Notes under the pieces: model-generated
Database searches by the model: none
What the model was told of the DNA's origin: nothing
Seen by the model: only the letters and a program-made list of their open reading frames with translations
Position numbers and translations under genes: made by a program
Part shown: piece by piece, positions 10,186 through 18,257 of the stretch
Layout: every line of letters begins with the position of its first letter
How positions within the stretch are numbered: the first letter of the stretch is position 1
Source of the DNA: CALDTK01 sp963837005
GTDB lineage: Bacteria; Bacteroidota; Bacteroidia; Chitinophagales; Saprospiraceae
Length of the DNA stretch: 64,000 bases
NCBI GenBank assembly: GCA_963837005.1
Contig: CAWIMC010000001.1
Span: 186,001 to 250,000 of the forward strand
Direction: 5' to 3'

Positions 10186-10218
10186 GAAGGGTTTCGAGCC
10201 AAAAGCTCGGAGCCCTTC
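10186..10218 (+). terminator. Stem-loop after the first repeat lipoprotein
   Basis: GAAGGGTTTCGAGC, loop CAAAA, GCTCGGAGCCCTTC. This is a strong imperfect stem about 55 bases after the stop codon. There is no long T-run, only a copy-like GTTTTGCCGAAAGCG box at 10229. The related gene downstream is followed by a similar hairpin, so the terminator was duplicated with the gene. Confidence 0.55.
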
Positions 10219-10356
10219 CGGCGTAGGGGTTTTGCCGAAAGCGCACACCATAGCCATTTAGGCGACCCACGCCGGAGCACAAAAAGTCTTGCCGCCTGAA
10301 GCGCACCCCTGTTCACCTTCGTCTCCCTGTGCGATACAAGGGCAAATACCACGACC

Positions 10357-11497
10357 ATGACTAAGACATTCCCACTCCTCTTCTTCGCCGCTCTTGGCTC
10401 TAACGGCCTGCTTCGACGGTAACGCCGAGCAGTACGGCGACGAGTACTACGGCGACGAATACTACGGCTATGAATCCTACGAGGACTTCGAAGGCAGTGA
10501 CGGCGCTTACGATGCGCCACAAGCTTCCAACGACATGCCCAATCAGTATGAGGCTCGACAGGCCGGCGGTGGCGGCAATAACCAGATCATGGATCTCGGC
10601 CTTGGGGTCGTGGCCCGGACTTACACCAATTTGCCCTCCGGCTGGAGCGTCCGCGGGCAAATGATGACCAACCCGGCGCTCGGATTTGGCGGTGACGCCC
10701 ACATCGAGATCAGTGGCCCAAACGGCGCTAGGTTTATCGAGACGGCGCCCGTCATCTTTCAGGGTGGCCAGCAGGGCGCATATGCAGGGGCGGAGCGTTC
10801 CATTCAGCAGGGCCTTCAGCGGGCCAGTGTGAGCGGGAGCCGCGCCGGGGCCTGGAACATTACGGGACAGGCCAACGGAATGCAGGTGGCCCAGGCGCCC
10901 TTCAAGAGCAACGACGGGCGCGAGGGCATCATGCAGGTCGGCTACCAGATCCGACCCAACGGCGAGGGCATGGCCAATCCGATGGTATTCTTCTGCCAGC
11001 CGGCGGAAGGCCAGGCTTTTATGGCCGCTATGAAACAAGTCAATGCCGGGCGGCAGAATAGTCCGCAGTGGTCGGCCCGCCAGCAACAAGCGGCACAGGG
11101 CGGGATTGCTACGATGAATCGTGCCCACCAGGGCCGTATGGCCGAGGCGCAGCGCAGTTTTGATGCCAACCAACGCAACTACAAAGCCGGCGTGGCCAGC
11201 AACGACGCCGCCCACGCCAAGTGGATGAGCGACTTCCGTAGCTCGGGCTCCAGCAGCTACAGCAGCTACAGCGGCGGCGGCGGCGGATCAGACCGTGCGC
11301 ACCAGCGCGAACTCGACGCTATCTCCGGGACGGAGCGCTACCACGACCCAAATATCGGCTACGACCAGCGCCTAGAGGCTGGCTACGACCGCACCTTCAC
11401 CAACGGCCAGGGCGAGTTCCGCCAGAGCAACAACGCTTTCGACGAGCCGAGCGCATGGCAAGGCGACTGGACCGAGATCCGACCGGTGGACCAGTAG
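10357..11497 (+). CDS. Acidic Tyr/Gly-rich repeat lipoprotein paralogue, single-base frameshift near 10393
   Basis: Tandem paralogue of the gene at 8938. The ATG at 10357 gives MTKTFPLLFFAA, matching the MYKTVPLLLLSA start of its neighbour, but then runs into a stop after 21 codons. One base on, the frame reads LALTACFDGNAEQYGDEYY, which contains the expected lipobox LTAC and acidic repeats, and is open to the TAG at 11495-11497. Removing one T of the TT at about 10394 joins them into a normal lipoprotein of about 379 residues. The body has QIMDLGLGVVARTYTNLPSGWSVRGQ, a Gln/Ala-rich helical region, a Ser/Gly linker and the conserved C-terminal block ERYHDPN to PSAWQGDWTEIRPVDQ. The short leader before the ATG (GCGATACA, then CAA, then ACCATG) is also similar in both genes, as expected after tandem duplication. 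Function unknown. Confidence 0.72.
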
Positions 11498-11524
11498 GAA
11501 ACCACTCCTTCCTTCACTAGTGAG

Positions 11525-11557
11525 AAGGGCTTCGGGCAACACGCTCGGAGCCCTTTT
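11525..11557 (+). terminator. Rho-independent terminator
   Basis: AAGGGCTTCGGGC, loop AACAC, then GCTCGGAGCCCTT running into TTTCC. The stem has G-T pairs and a short T-run. It lies about 30 bases after the stop at 11497. A GTTTTGCCGAAAGGC variant of the dispersed element (11569-11583) follows directly. Confidence 0.7.
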
Positions 11558-11676
11558 TCCCGTTACGGGTTTTGCCGAAAGGCGTCTGGCTCGTGTATTG
11601 CCTATTGATATGCTGCCACAGCGACACCCAACTGAGAAATGAGAATTGTCAACTGAAAACTGTACCCCTTACTTAC

Positions 11677-11691
11677 GGCTTTCGCCAAAAC
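11677..11691 (-). repeat. Dispersed mini-hairpin element, intergenic exact copy
   Basis: GGCTTTCGCCAAAAC on the plus strand, an exact copy, lying 16 bases before the ATG of the DUF2147 gene and so probably inside its 5' leader. Confidence 0.8.
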
Positions 11692-11707
11692 CAAAGACAC
11701 CAATTAT

Positions 11708-12121
11708 ATGAAGTTCTTTCTTACGCTAACCGGTCTCCTCTTCGCCACCCTGCTCACCGCCCAGACCGCCATCGGCACCTGGAAAACGATCGACGACGAA
11801 ACCGGCGAGGCCAAGAGCCACATCGAAATCTACGAGAAGGGCGGCAAGCTCTACGGCAAGATTGCGAAGACCCTGCGTAAGAACGCTCCTGTCAACTGTA
11901 CGACTTGCAGTGGCGCACGCGCCAACAAGCCCTTCATCGGTCTCGAGATCATCTCCGCCGCCGCTCCCGACGGTAAGAAGGAGTGGAAAGGCCAGATCTA
12001 CGACCCGGAGGCCGACAAGACCTATACCCTCGTCATGTGGCTCGAGGACGATCCGAATGTGCTTTATGTCCGCGGGAAGATTTGGGGTTTCTACCGCACC
12101 CAGACCTGGGAGCGGGTCTAG
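11708..12121 (+). CDS. DUF2147 family exported protein
   Basis: A 137-residue protein with a Sec signal peptide (MKFFLTLTGLLFATLLTAQ). The mature domain is typical of DUF2147 (PF09917), a small lipocalin-like beta-barrel common in Bacteroidota and Proteobacteria. It reads AIGTWKTIDDETGEAKSHIEIYE, then KGGKLYGKI, NCTTCSG, GLEII, WKGQIYDPEADKTY, GKIWGFYRTQTW. The CTTC pair may form a disulphide or bind a ligand. The domain fills the whole mature chain, so the gene is complete. It stands alone between two terminators. The biochemical role of the family is unknown. Confidence 0.88.
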   Translation: MKFFLTLTGLLFATLLTAQTAIGTWKTIDDETGEAKSHIEIYEKGGKLYGKIAKTLRKNAPVNCTTCSGARANKPFIGLEIISAAAPDGKKEWKGQIYDPEADKTYTLVMWLEDDPNVLYVRGKIWGFYRTQTWERV

Positions 12122-12156
12122 CGGTCCGTAGGTAAGCATTGAGATGTTGAAGAATG

Positions 12157-12190
12157 GCCCGGCTGCCGTCCTCGTGGACGGCAGCCGGGC
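12157..12190 (+). terminator. Rho-independent terminator of the DUF2147 gene
   Basis: A perfect 15-pair stem, GCCCGGCTGCCGTCC / GGACGGCAGCCGGGC, with a TCGT loop, followed by TCTTCGTGTTTG. Confidence 0.85.
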
Positions 12191-12431
12191 TCTTCGTGTT
12201 TGTACGTCTGAGGCACCTTGCGAATAGTAGGGTAGGCGTCCGCTTTCAAATACTTGCTGCCGCTGTGCAGCTTTCGCTAAAACGCAAAGACCGTACTATA
12301 GGCTGCAAAGCACTATTTGTAAATGCATGGCTACCAAGTATCAATTGTAAGGTTTTGGGAGGTGCGGACCGTTGCAACTTGTGATCACCAAATCACACAA
12401 ACCAACTTCTGCTTAGCAAAATCACTCTCTC
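12191..12431. other. Gene-free leader of the DUF2589/protease cluster
   Basis: About 240 bases, more AT-rich towards its right end, with no convincing open frame. It holds one compensated variant of the dispersed element at 12269-12283 (AGC-GAAA-GCT stem when read on the minus strand). I could not find a clear TAnnTTTG box, so the promoter of the cluster is not located. Confidence 0.5.
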
Positions 12432-13289
12432 ATGCAAACCCTCCGGGAAGTCTTACACCACGACGCTAACGCGCTCACGAAAAAGCAGATCGTCGATTTG
12501 CTCCAGACCGTACATAAGGTCATTACGCCCGCCGCTTACGAGCAAATTAGCGGCCTAAACCCTACCACCGAACTCGACAAACTCCGAAAGGCCGAGCTCG
12601 TGGCCATCGTCGAGGACATCCGCGGTCACTACGAGCTTAGTTGGGAATCGGGCCTGGCCGATCTCGATGGGGCACTCCGCGAAACCTTTAGCGCCATCTC
12701 CGAGCTGCTTGGCGAAGCGTCCGGAGACGATGACTTCCGAGCCGCTGATGCGGAGGACGCCGACTTCCCCGACGAACTCGGCAGCATCGACTTCGCTAAG
12801 CTGATTGGAGGCCCGATGGACGCTGCCGTCCGTGCGCAGGCCAATGCCTCCGTGTCCACGGTCGACTTCATTCAGGCCGTCGGATTCGAGGGCGAGGGGG
12901 CGAGCCGAAAGATTCGGATGGTCGACTTCAGCTACGAGCGGGCCGACAACGGCGACGGCTCTACGCCAGCCGAACGAAAGGTAGGGCTGACCGTCCCCTT
13001 TATCGCGATGCTCAATGTCCCGGCACTCCGGATTGAGACGCTCGATATCGATCTCAACGTCAAGCTCAATTCTATCGCGACCAAGCAAACGAGCACGACC
13101 GTCAAACTCGACGTAGGCGGGGGCTACAAGTTTGGTCCAGTCAAATTCAAAGTGGACGTCTCCGCTCGCCGAACCAACTCCCGCGGGATTAGAATCGAGA
13201 AAGAGTACGCCATGAACGTAAAAGTCCAAGCGACCAATGACGAAATGCCCGCCGGGCTCGCCAAGATCCTCGGTCTTCTAGCCGCCTAA
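12432..13289 (+). CDS. DUF2589-type protein, first gene of the protease cluster
   Basis: A 285-residue cytoplasmic protein (no signal peptide). Residues 1-110 are helical and acidic. Residues 115-285 match the DUF2589 (PF11655) pattern as I know it: SIDFAKLIGGPMDAAVRAQAN, then STVDFIQAVGF, an R-x-V-x-F strand, VPFIAMLNVPALRIETLDIDLNVKLNSI, and a C-terminal beta-strand block with GPVKFKVDVSARR. The family is found in predicted phage-like or conflict-type gene clusters, but its function is not established. It starts the cluster: 13 bases separate it from the next gene, and the order is followed by a helical protein and a subtilase. Domain call by pattern recognition only. Confidence 0.7.
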   Translation: MQTLREVLHHDANALTKKQIVDLLQTVHKVITPAAYEQISGLNPTTELDKLRKAELVAIVEDIRGHYELSWESGLADLDGALRETFSAISELLGEASGDDDFRAADAEDADFPDELGSIDFAKLIGGPMDAAVRAQANASVSTVDFIQAVGFEGEGASRKIRMVDFSYERADNGDGSTPAERKVGLTVPFIAMLNVPALRIETLDIDLNVKLNSIATKQTSTTVKLDVGGGYKFGPVKFKVDVSARRTNSRGIRIEKEYAMNVKVQATNDEMPAGLAKILGLLAA

Positions 13290-13302
13290 CCCCCCCCGTA
13301 TC

Positions 13303-14004
13303 GTGATTGCGCTCAGCGACTATCTCGACTACCTCAACGCTGAGGTAGTCACTGCCCGGCGCCGGGCCGATCTCTTGGCCATAGAGACGGCCCGCGCCTA
13401 CGCAGAACATGAATACCTAAGGTACTTCCGTGCACCGCGGTTCGTGATGCCGAGCGTCAAAATGGAGATACCCGTACGAATCTCAGAGGTCGACCAGGAG
13501 ACGAAGTACGACTTTGACTTTCGCCCCAAAACCTTCCTCTCCGACCTCAACCGCGACTTGCGCAAGCTCAACGCCCGGCGGGATTTTGCAGATGCGCCAC
13601 CGCTCACCGAAAAGCTCTTCGGCGTCGGGGCTTTGCAGGAACTCATCGCGCGACTCAGCGACGACGACAATGACTTCGCGCGGGACATCGACTCGGTGCT
13701 CCCCTTTGACGAGGTCATGAAGGTGTACAACGTGTTGTTCGACGTCATCCTCCTTCCTATGGATCGACGTTATAAGGCACATTTCGCCGATTTTCAACCG
13801 GTCTTTTACGAGGCGTTCAAACGCCAGTTCCGCCCGGTACGTACCAACATCAACTCTTTACTCGTCACCCCCGAGGCCAACAGCGCCGAGGATAAGGCCG
13901 GCGAACTCCTCGTCCGCCTCACCGTCGAGATGGAAGCGAGCGGCATTCGTATCCGCAAACTCGAAGGACCCAACGGCGGCGAGGAGATCATCATCGACGA
14001 CTGA
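13303..14004 (+). CDS. DUF2589-cluster partner protein (unknown function)
   Basis: 233 residues, no signal peptide, starting with GTG 13 bases after the DUF2589 gene. Residues 1-40 form an amphipathic helix (DYLDYLNAEVVTARRRADLL). Then comes FVMPSVKMEIPVRISEVDQETKY, a beta segment similar in style to the small second proteins that often accompany DUF2589. The C-terminus (NSLLVTPEANSAEDKAGELLVRLTVEMEASGIRIRKLEGPNGGEEIIIDD) again alternates like the strands of the first protein, which suggests that both proteins share a beta-sandwich module and may assemble together. No catalytic motif is visible. The role is inferred from the neighbourhood only. Confidence 0.6.
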   Translation: MIALSDYLDYLNAEVVTARRRADLLAIETARAYAEHEYLRYFRAPRFVMPSVKMEIPVRISEVDQETKYDFDFRPKTFLSDLNRDLRKLNARRDFADAPPLTEKLFGVGALQELIARLSDDDNDFARDIDSVLPFDEVMKVYNVLFDVILLPMDRRYKAHFADFQPVFYEAFKRQFRPVRTNINSLLVTPEANSAEDKAGELLVRLTVEMEASGIRIRKLEGPNGGEEIIIDD

Positions 14005-14060
14005 CCGCAGCCCACTACCAGACCGCTCACCTACACCCAAACCCAAACCTCACCCGCTGC

Positions 14061-14666
14061 ATGCGCCAATTCGTCCATGCCCGCGTCCAGCGCCTCGGCA
14101 AGCTCCTGGCTCGCTCGGTTACGCTTCAGGCCGAACTTCGCGAGCAGTCGCTGGAGTTCGAGCAGGACGCCAGCGCCTGGTTGGCCGAGGGAACAAAGGC
14201 ATTTGAAGACCTCGGGCTCCAGTCGCAGGCGGCCACCCTGTCACGACTCCAAACGGAGTTCGACCTCGTGACGCGCGGCATCGATGCGCGGCTCCTGGTC
14301 CGCGTGGAGACCCACCGCCGCCAGTTCAGGCAGGCAGGGTATAGCCGTGTGCTAGGTTCCGCTCAAACGACGATCCAAGAAGCTTTCACGATCGAAGAGC
14401 AAGTCCTCGACGCTGCTCGGGCGCAGCTAGGCAAAATCCTCATGGCCGCCCTACAGTCTAAGCTTTTCGATCAAGGGGACTTGGCAGCCGCCCGCGACCA
14501 GGGCACTGCCGAGAAGTTGTGGGCTGAATTGCTTAGCAGCGAACCCTTCGAGCTGCCCACCCGCCAGCTCCTCCTCGTCTTAATCGATACAGACGCCACT
14601 CTTCTACTGGCTGAAGCCGCGCGTCGTCTTTACACCACCTCAGCCCCACAACCACAAGCCGCATGA
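14061..14666 (+). CDS. All-helical protein of unknown function in the protease cluster
   Basis: 201 residues, strongly helical with heptad-like Leu/Ala spacing (VQRLGKLLARSVTLQAELREQSLEFEQ) and no signal peptide or membrane span. I do not recognise the family. Its TGA overlaps the ATG of the downstream subtilase (ATGA), so the two products are made in coupled amounts. It could be a structural partner, adaptor or substrate of the protease. The sequence offers no motif to decide. Confidence 0.6.
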   Translation: MRQFVHARVQRLGKLLARSVTLQAELREQSLEFEQDASAWLAEGTKAFEDLGLQSQAATLSRLQTEFDLVTRGIDARLLVRVETHRRQFRQAGYSRVLGSAQTTIQEAFTIEEQVLDAARAQLGKILMAALQSKLFDQGDLAAARDQGTAEKLWAELLSSEPFELPTRQLLLVLIDTDATLLLAEAARRLYTTSAPQPQAA

Positions 14667-16096
14667 ACGTTCCCACCAATACGAAGGCCCCTCGCGCCAA
14701 TAAATACATCGTCCTTCTCGCCTCCGACGCGAGTGCCGCCGACATCGGTCGTGTCGAGAGCGCCATCGCTCAACCGCTCGTGAGTTCGGCCGAACTCGGT
14801 AGCCAACTCTCAGCCAGCGAGGTGTACGCTAGGGGGCAGGGTATCTACTTCAAGAATCTCAACGTGGCTGTAGTGGACGACCTAGATGTCGTGCGGGCGG
14901 CGCAGGCTGTGAGCGGTAGCAGTCCCGTCATTCACGTCGAGCGCGAGCGCATCTTCTACGCACTCGCTACCTCGGCCAAGACGGCTAGTGCCAAGCCAAA
15001 GCCTGGACCTGCTGCTAAAGTGAGCCGTCAACCTACCCGAAGTCCCGATAAGGAATCTCAGGCAGGTAAACTCGGCTCCCTTGCAGATGATCGCATCCTT
15101 GCAGAAGTAGCGGCCTTGCGGCAAAACCTGCTGGCCGCGCAACAGCACCTCGACGGCTTAGACGCACTCCTGGCCGCCTTGCCGTCTCCAGCCGTCCCCG
15201 GCATCGACCGCAGTGGAACGCTCACCTGGGGCCTACGTGCCAGCGCCTGGGGGTTGGCTGGAACCTTAACCGGCGTCGGCGCTCGGGTGGCCGTACTCGA
15301 CACCGGCATCGATCCCGCACACCCGAGTTTTGCCGGAAGGCCCCTCATCGGAAAAAGCTTTGTTACAGATGCCTGGGATGCCGATCGTAATGGTCACGGG
15401 ACGCACTGCGCCGGTACCGTCGTAGGCGGTCGTACCCAAGACGATGCAGCGATCGCCTTCGGGATTGCGCCAGGTGCCGAACTCCTCATCGGGCGGGTGC
15501 TCAGCGATGCCGGCTCAGGATCGACGAGCGGAATCATCGACGCCATCGACTGGGCGCTGGAGAAAAGATCCCACGTAGTCAGTATGTCGCTCGGCTCGTC
15601 GGTGCGTATAGGGGAGTCCCCGTCGCTCGTGTTCGAGCGCGTCGGGCAGCGAGCTCTTGCGCAAGGATGCGTGCTCGTGGCAGCAGCGGGCAACGACAGT
15701 CGCCGGAGGCAGTCCCCGCCCAAGCCGGTCGGTAGTCCCGCCAACGCCCAGAGCGTCATGGCCGTAGGAGCGATCGACGAGCGTCGCCGCGTGGCCGATT
15801 TTAGCAACGGGGGCATCAATGCGGGCGACGGGGGCGCAATCGACGTCGTAGCACCAGGGGTGTCGGTCCTCAGCGCCGCAACGACTCTCGCGGGATCTGG
15901 CGAGCTGTACACCAAGAAAAGTGGGACGAGTATGTCGACCCCCCACGTGGCTGGCATCGCGGCTCTCCTCATCGAACAGGACCCCGACCGCACGGGCACT
16001 GCGCTCTGGCAGGCCCTCATCGACCATGCGATAGCCATGCCGGAACTGCCGTTTCGTGATGTCGGCGCTGGCCTCGCACAATGCCCCCGGTCATGA
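14663..16096 (+). CDS. Intracellular S8 subtilisin-like serine protease
   Basis: 477 residues. The catalytic triad is intact: Asp213 in VAVLDTGIDPAHPSF, His245 in NGHGTHCAGT, Ser423 in GTSMSTPHVAG, with the oxyanion Asn in AAAGND. There is no signal peptide, so the enzyme should act in the cytoplasm. Residues 13-105 (KYIVLLASD to VIHVERERIFYAL) look like a degenerate inhibitor-I9 prodomain: first strand, two helices, and a last strand with acidic end. A Lys/Pro/Ser-rich linker and a coiled-coil-like stretch (RILAEVAALRQNLLAAQQHLDGLDALLAAL) precede the catalytic domain. Starts and stops overlap by ATGA on both sides (14663 and 16093), so it is tightly coupled to the helical protein and to the small I9-like protein. 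A regulatory or defence role is possible but unproven. Confidence 0.85.
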   Translation: MNVPTNTKAPRANKYIVLLASDASAADIGRVESAIAQPLVSSAELGSQLSASEVYARGQGIYFKNLNVAVVDDLDVVRAAQAVSGSSPVIHVERERIFYALATSAKTASAKPKPGPAAKVSRQPTRSPDKESQAGKLGSLADDRILAEVAALRQNLLAAQQHLDGLDALLAALPSPAVPGIDRSGTLTWGLRASAWGLAGTLTGVGARVAVLDTGIDPAHPSFAGRPLIGKSFVTDAWDADRNGHGTHCAGTVVGGRTQDDAAIAFGIAPGAELLIGRVLSDAGSGSTSGIIDAIDWALEKRSHVVSMSLGSSVRIGESPSLVFERVGQRALAQGCVLVAAAGNDSRRRQSPPKPVGSPANAQSVMAVGAIDERRRVADFSNGGINAGDGGAIDVVAPGVSVLSAATTLAGSGELYTKKSGTSMSTPHVAGIAALLIEQDPDRTGTALWQALIDHAIAMPELPFRDVGAGLAQCPRS

Positions 16097-16305
16097 ACCA
16101 ACGATTCGTCGCGGGACTCAAATTCGGGCACGATTTAACTGAAGGGGACAGGCAAGTTTTGGCGAAAGCCGGGGCCACCGTGCTCGACCATTTCCCTCGA
16201 CTCGAGTTGCTCGTGCTCCGAATCGACGATCTGGAGGCCTTCGTCGTCCCTGGCTTTGTGGCATTTCTAGAAGAGGATCGCGGCTTTACGACCAGTGAGG
16301 AGTGA
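16093..16305 (+). CDS. Small I9-propeptide-like protein, likely trans-acting partner of the subtilase
   Basis: 70 residues starting at an ATG that overlaps the protease stop (ATGA); an in-frame ATG at 16081 is possible but less well coupled. The layout RFVAGLKFG, a helix (LTEGDRQVLAKAG), ATVLDHFPRLELLVLRI, a second helix (DDLEAFVV), PGFVAFLEEDRGF matches the beta-alpha-beta-beta-alpha-beta pattern of inhibitor I9 prodomains (compare the usual 'GG-x-V-...-F-x-x-L-x-G-F-x-V-x-L...V-x-x-V-E-x-D'). Stand-alone I9 proteins are known as subtilase inhibitors and chaperones. Here it would be a second, detachable prodomain. An exact copy of the dispersed 15-mer (16156-16170) encodes VLAKAG inside it. 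The call rests on pattern only. Confidence 0.6.
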   Translation: MNQRFVAGLKFGHDLTEGDRQVLAKAGATVLDHFPRLELLVLRIDDLEAFVVPGFVAFLEEDRGFTTSEE

Positions 16306-16366
16306 GGGTAGCGGGTAGTAAGGTCGGCGACTGCGGGTGGTCGTATATTCAATAGCTTGACTTACG

Positions 16367-17233
16367 TTGCGCACCTTTCACCTATCAGCCACCGCTCGTT
16401 TGCTTCACCTCCCTTTTCTCAACCTCGCGCGGCAGTTTCGGGCGATCTTCTTCGACAGCTATGGCGTGTTGCGAGATTCGGGCGGGATCATCGAGGGCGG
16501 GGTGGAGACCCTCTCGGCGCTCCGCGACGAGGGCGTACTGATGCGGGTCCTCACCAACGATGCCTCCCGGAGTCGGGGGCAGCAGGCCGAGAAGTTCCGA
16601 TCATTGGGCTACGACCTTCGTCCGGACGAGATCATCACCAGCGGCATGATGGCGCGGCAGTTCTTGCAGGACAAAGTGGCCGGTGGACGCGTGGCCTACC
16701 TCGGTACGCCCGCCGCGGCACGCTACATCACCGACGCCGGCTGTGAGGCCGTGGCGATCATTGACGTAGGAGACTACACAAAGGTGGACGCCGTCGCCTT
16801 CCTCGACGACGAGGGCTTCGACTGGGCGCAGGCCTTAAACATCACCGTCAATCTGCTACGCGTGCGCAGCGTCCCGGTGCTGGTCGCAAATACCGACAAG
16901 CTTTACCCAACACGCTACGGGCGGGTGGCCGTCGCGACCGGGGGCCTCGCGAAGATGATCGAGGAAGTGGTCGGGCGGCGCTTTTTGCACTTCGGCAAAC
17001 CCGACACGCAGATGTACCACCATGCCTTCGAAGACCTCAACCTCAACGATTCGCTCGCCAAGCGCGACATTCTGATGGTCGGAGACACGCTCGGAACCGA
17101 CATTCTGGGCGGCAATAAATTTGGGATCAGGACCTGTCTGGTGCTAAGCGGAAACACGAGCGCGCTGGAGTACCAGGCCGAGATCCAACGGGTCGGTATT
17201 GTGCCGGATTTCGTGGTGGAGAGCATTGGGTGA
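16367..17233 (+). CDS. HAD superfamily (class IIA, NagD-like) hydrolase
   Basis: Up to 288 residues from a TTG start. An internal TTG at 16400 gives a more usual N-terminus, so the start is uncertain. The HAD motifs are present: motif I FFDSYGVL, motif II VLTNDAS, motif III Lys and motif IV GDTLGTDILGG. Motif I is DxYG rather than DxDG, so the usual second Asp (acid/base) is replaced by Tyr. Related class IIA groups (for example the DxWG type) show the same loss, so the enzyme may still act on phosphates or be a binding protein. HFGKPDTQMYHHAF is the typical NagD C-terminal motif. Substrate unknown. Confidence 0.8.
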   Translation: MRTFHLSATARLLHLPFLNLARQFRAIFFDSYGVLRDSGGIIEGGVETLSALRDEGVLMRVLTNDASRSRGQQAEKFRSLGYDLRPDEIITSGMMARQFLQDKVAGGRVAYLGTPAAARYITDAGCEAVAIIDVGDYTKVDAVAFLDDEGFDWAQALNITVNLLRVRSVPVLVANTDKLYPTRYGRVAVATGGLAKMIEEVVGRRFLHFGKPDTQMYHHAFEDLNLNDSLAKRDILMVGDTLGTDILGGNKFGIRTCLVLSGNTSALEYQAEIQRVGIVPDFVVESIG

Positions 17234-17258
17234 GGTAGCGTTGCGATAGCGAGCTCGA

Positions 17259-18257
17259 CTACAGCGCCGCGTACCGTTCTATTGTCGCCTCGATCTGATC
17301 CTGTTTGACGGCTACACCCAACCTCGGTTCGCCGATTCGGTGGAGAAGGCTCATGCGGGTGACGCCCCCCCGGTTCTTCTTGTCGTTCGCAACGAGGGCA
17401 AGCAGGTTGACCAGGTGGTCGGCGTGGACGCTTAGTTTACCGTATACACCGAGCAAGGTCCGCTCGATGTCCTCGGTTTCGAACGTCGAGAGGCCAGCGA
17501 GCTCTTGACTCAGGTAGGCTTCGCAGATCATGCCGGCGGCGACCGCCTCGCCGTGGAGTGCAGGGTTCGTGCTCGTCAGCAAAACGCTTTCCAATGCGTG
17601 TCCGATGGAGTGCCCAAAATTGAGCGCCTCTCTGAGGCCCTTCTCCTCGGGGTCCTGAGCTACGATGTCCAGCTTGACCTGCTGAGACTGCTCGATAAGC
17701 GTTTTCGCGGAAGCTCGACCTAGCAAGTCCCCCTGTGTATCCTTTAAGGTCTCCCAAACCTGCGCGTCGTGAATGAGCGCATGTTTATACATTTCGGCCA
17801 TGCCACTGCGCACCTCTCGTGGGGGCAGCGTGTCGAGGTAGGCGACATCGGTGATTACCTCGACAGGCATACGGAAGAGGCCGATGCTGTTCTTGACGCC
17901 ACCAAAGTCGACGCCGGTCTTCCCCCCGAGGGCCGCGTCCACCATGCCGAGTACGGTGGTCGGGACGTGAACGAAGTCAATCCCGCGTTTGTAGCAGCCA
18001 GCCGCGTAGCCGCCGAGGTCTGTGACCACCCCCCCGCCGAGATTGACGAGCAGAGTTACACGATCTGCCCGGGCGTTGATGAGGGCTTCCCAAACCTTTT
18101 TCGTCGTGGCGATCGTCTTGTGGATCTCGCCAGCAGGTATGGTGATGACTTCGGCTTTCGCCAAAACTGGGTACGTGTCGCGGAGCCGCGGAAGACAGTG
18201 AGTAGCTGTGTTGCTGTCGACGAGGACGAAGATCTTGGTGTAGGGGGTAAAGTCCAT
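17259..18257 (-). CDS. aroB: 3-dehydroquinate synthase
   Basis: 332 residues, second step of the shikimate pathway (DAHP to 3-dehydroquinate), cytoplasmic, NAD- and metal-dependent. Diagnostic segments are GGGVVTDLGGYAAGCYKRG, HVPTTVLGMVDAALGGKTGVD, the KNSIGLF motif, EMYKHALIHD, LNFGHSIGHALE (a metal ligand), and HGEAVAAGM (metal ligand). The N-terminal domain (KIFVLVDSNTATHCLPRL) is complete and the length fits the family. The gene converges on the HAD gene with a 25-base gap. A perfect copy of the dispersed element (18153-18167) encodes VLAKAE. Downstream of its start codon region lies the repeat island. Confidence 0.95.
   Translation of the reverse strand: MDFTPYTKIFVLVDSNTATHCLPRLRDTYPVLAKAEVITIPAGEIHKTIATTKKVWEALINARADRVTLLVNLGGGVVTDLGGYAAGCYKRGIDFVHVPTTVLGMVDAALGGKTGVDFGGVKNSIGLFRMPVEVITDVAYLDTLPPREVRSGMAEMYKHALIHDAQVWETLKDTQGDLLGRASAKTLIEQSQQVKLDIVAQDPEEKGLREALNFGHSIGHALESVLLTSTNPALHGEAVAAGMICEAYLSQELAGLSTFETEDIERTLLGVYGKLSVHADHLVNLLALVANDKKNRGGVTRMSLLHRIGEPRLGVAVKQDQIEATIERYAAL

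Noticed and set aside
8893..11215. Hydrophobic minus-strand reading frames over the two repeat lipoprotein genes, looking like membrane proteins
   Set aside because: They are antisense products of the acidic Tyr/Gly/Asp repeat codons (GTC, GTA, GCC). The plus strand has signal peptides and paralogy, which the minus strand lacks.
16081..16305. Start of the I9-like gene at 16081
   Set aside because: The ATG at 16093 overlaps the protease stop exactly as the protease start overlaps its upstream gene, and the extra four residues add nothing to the fold.
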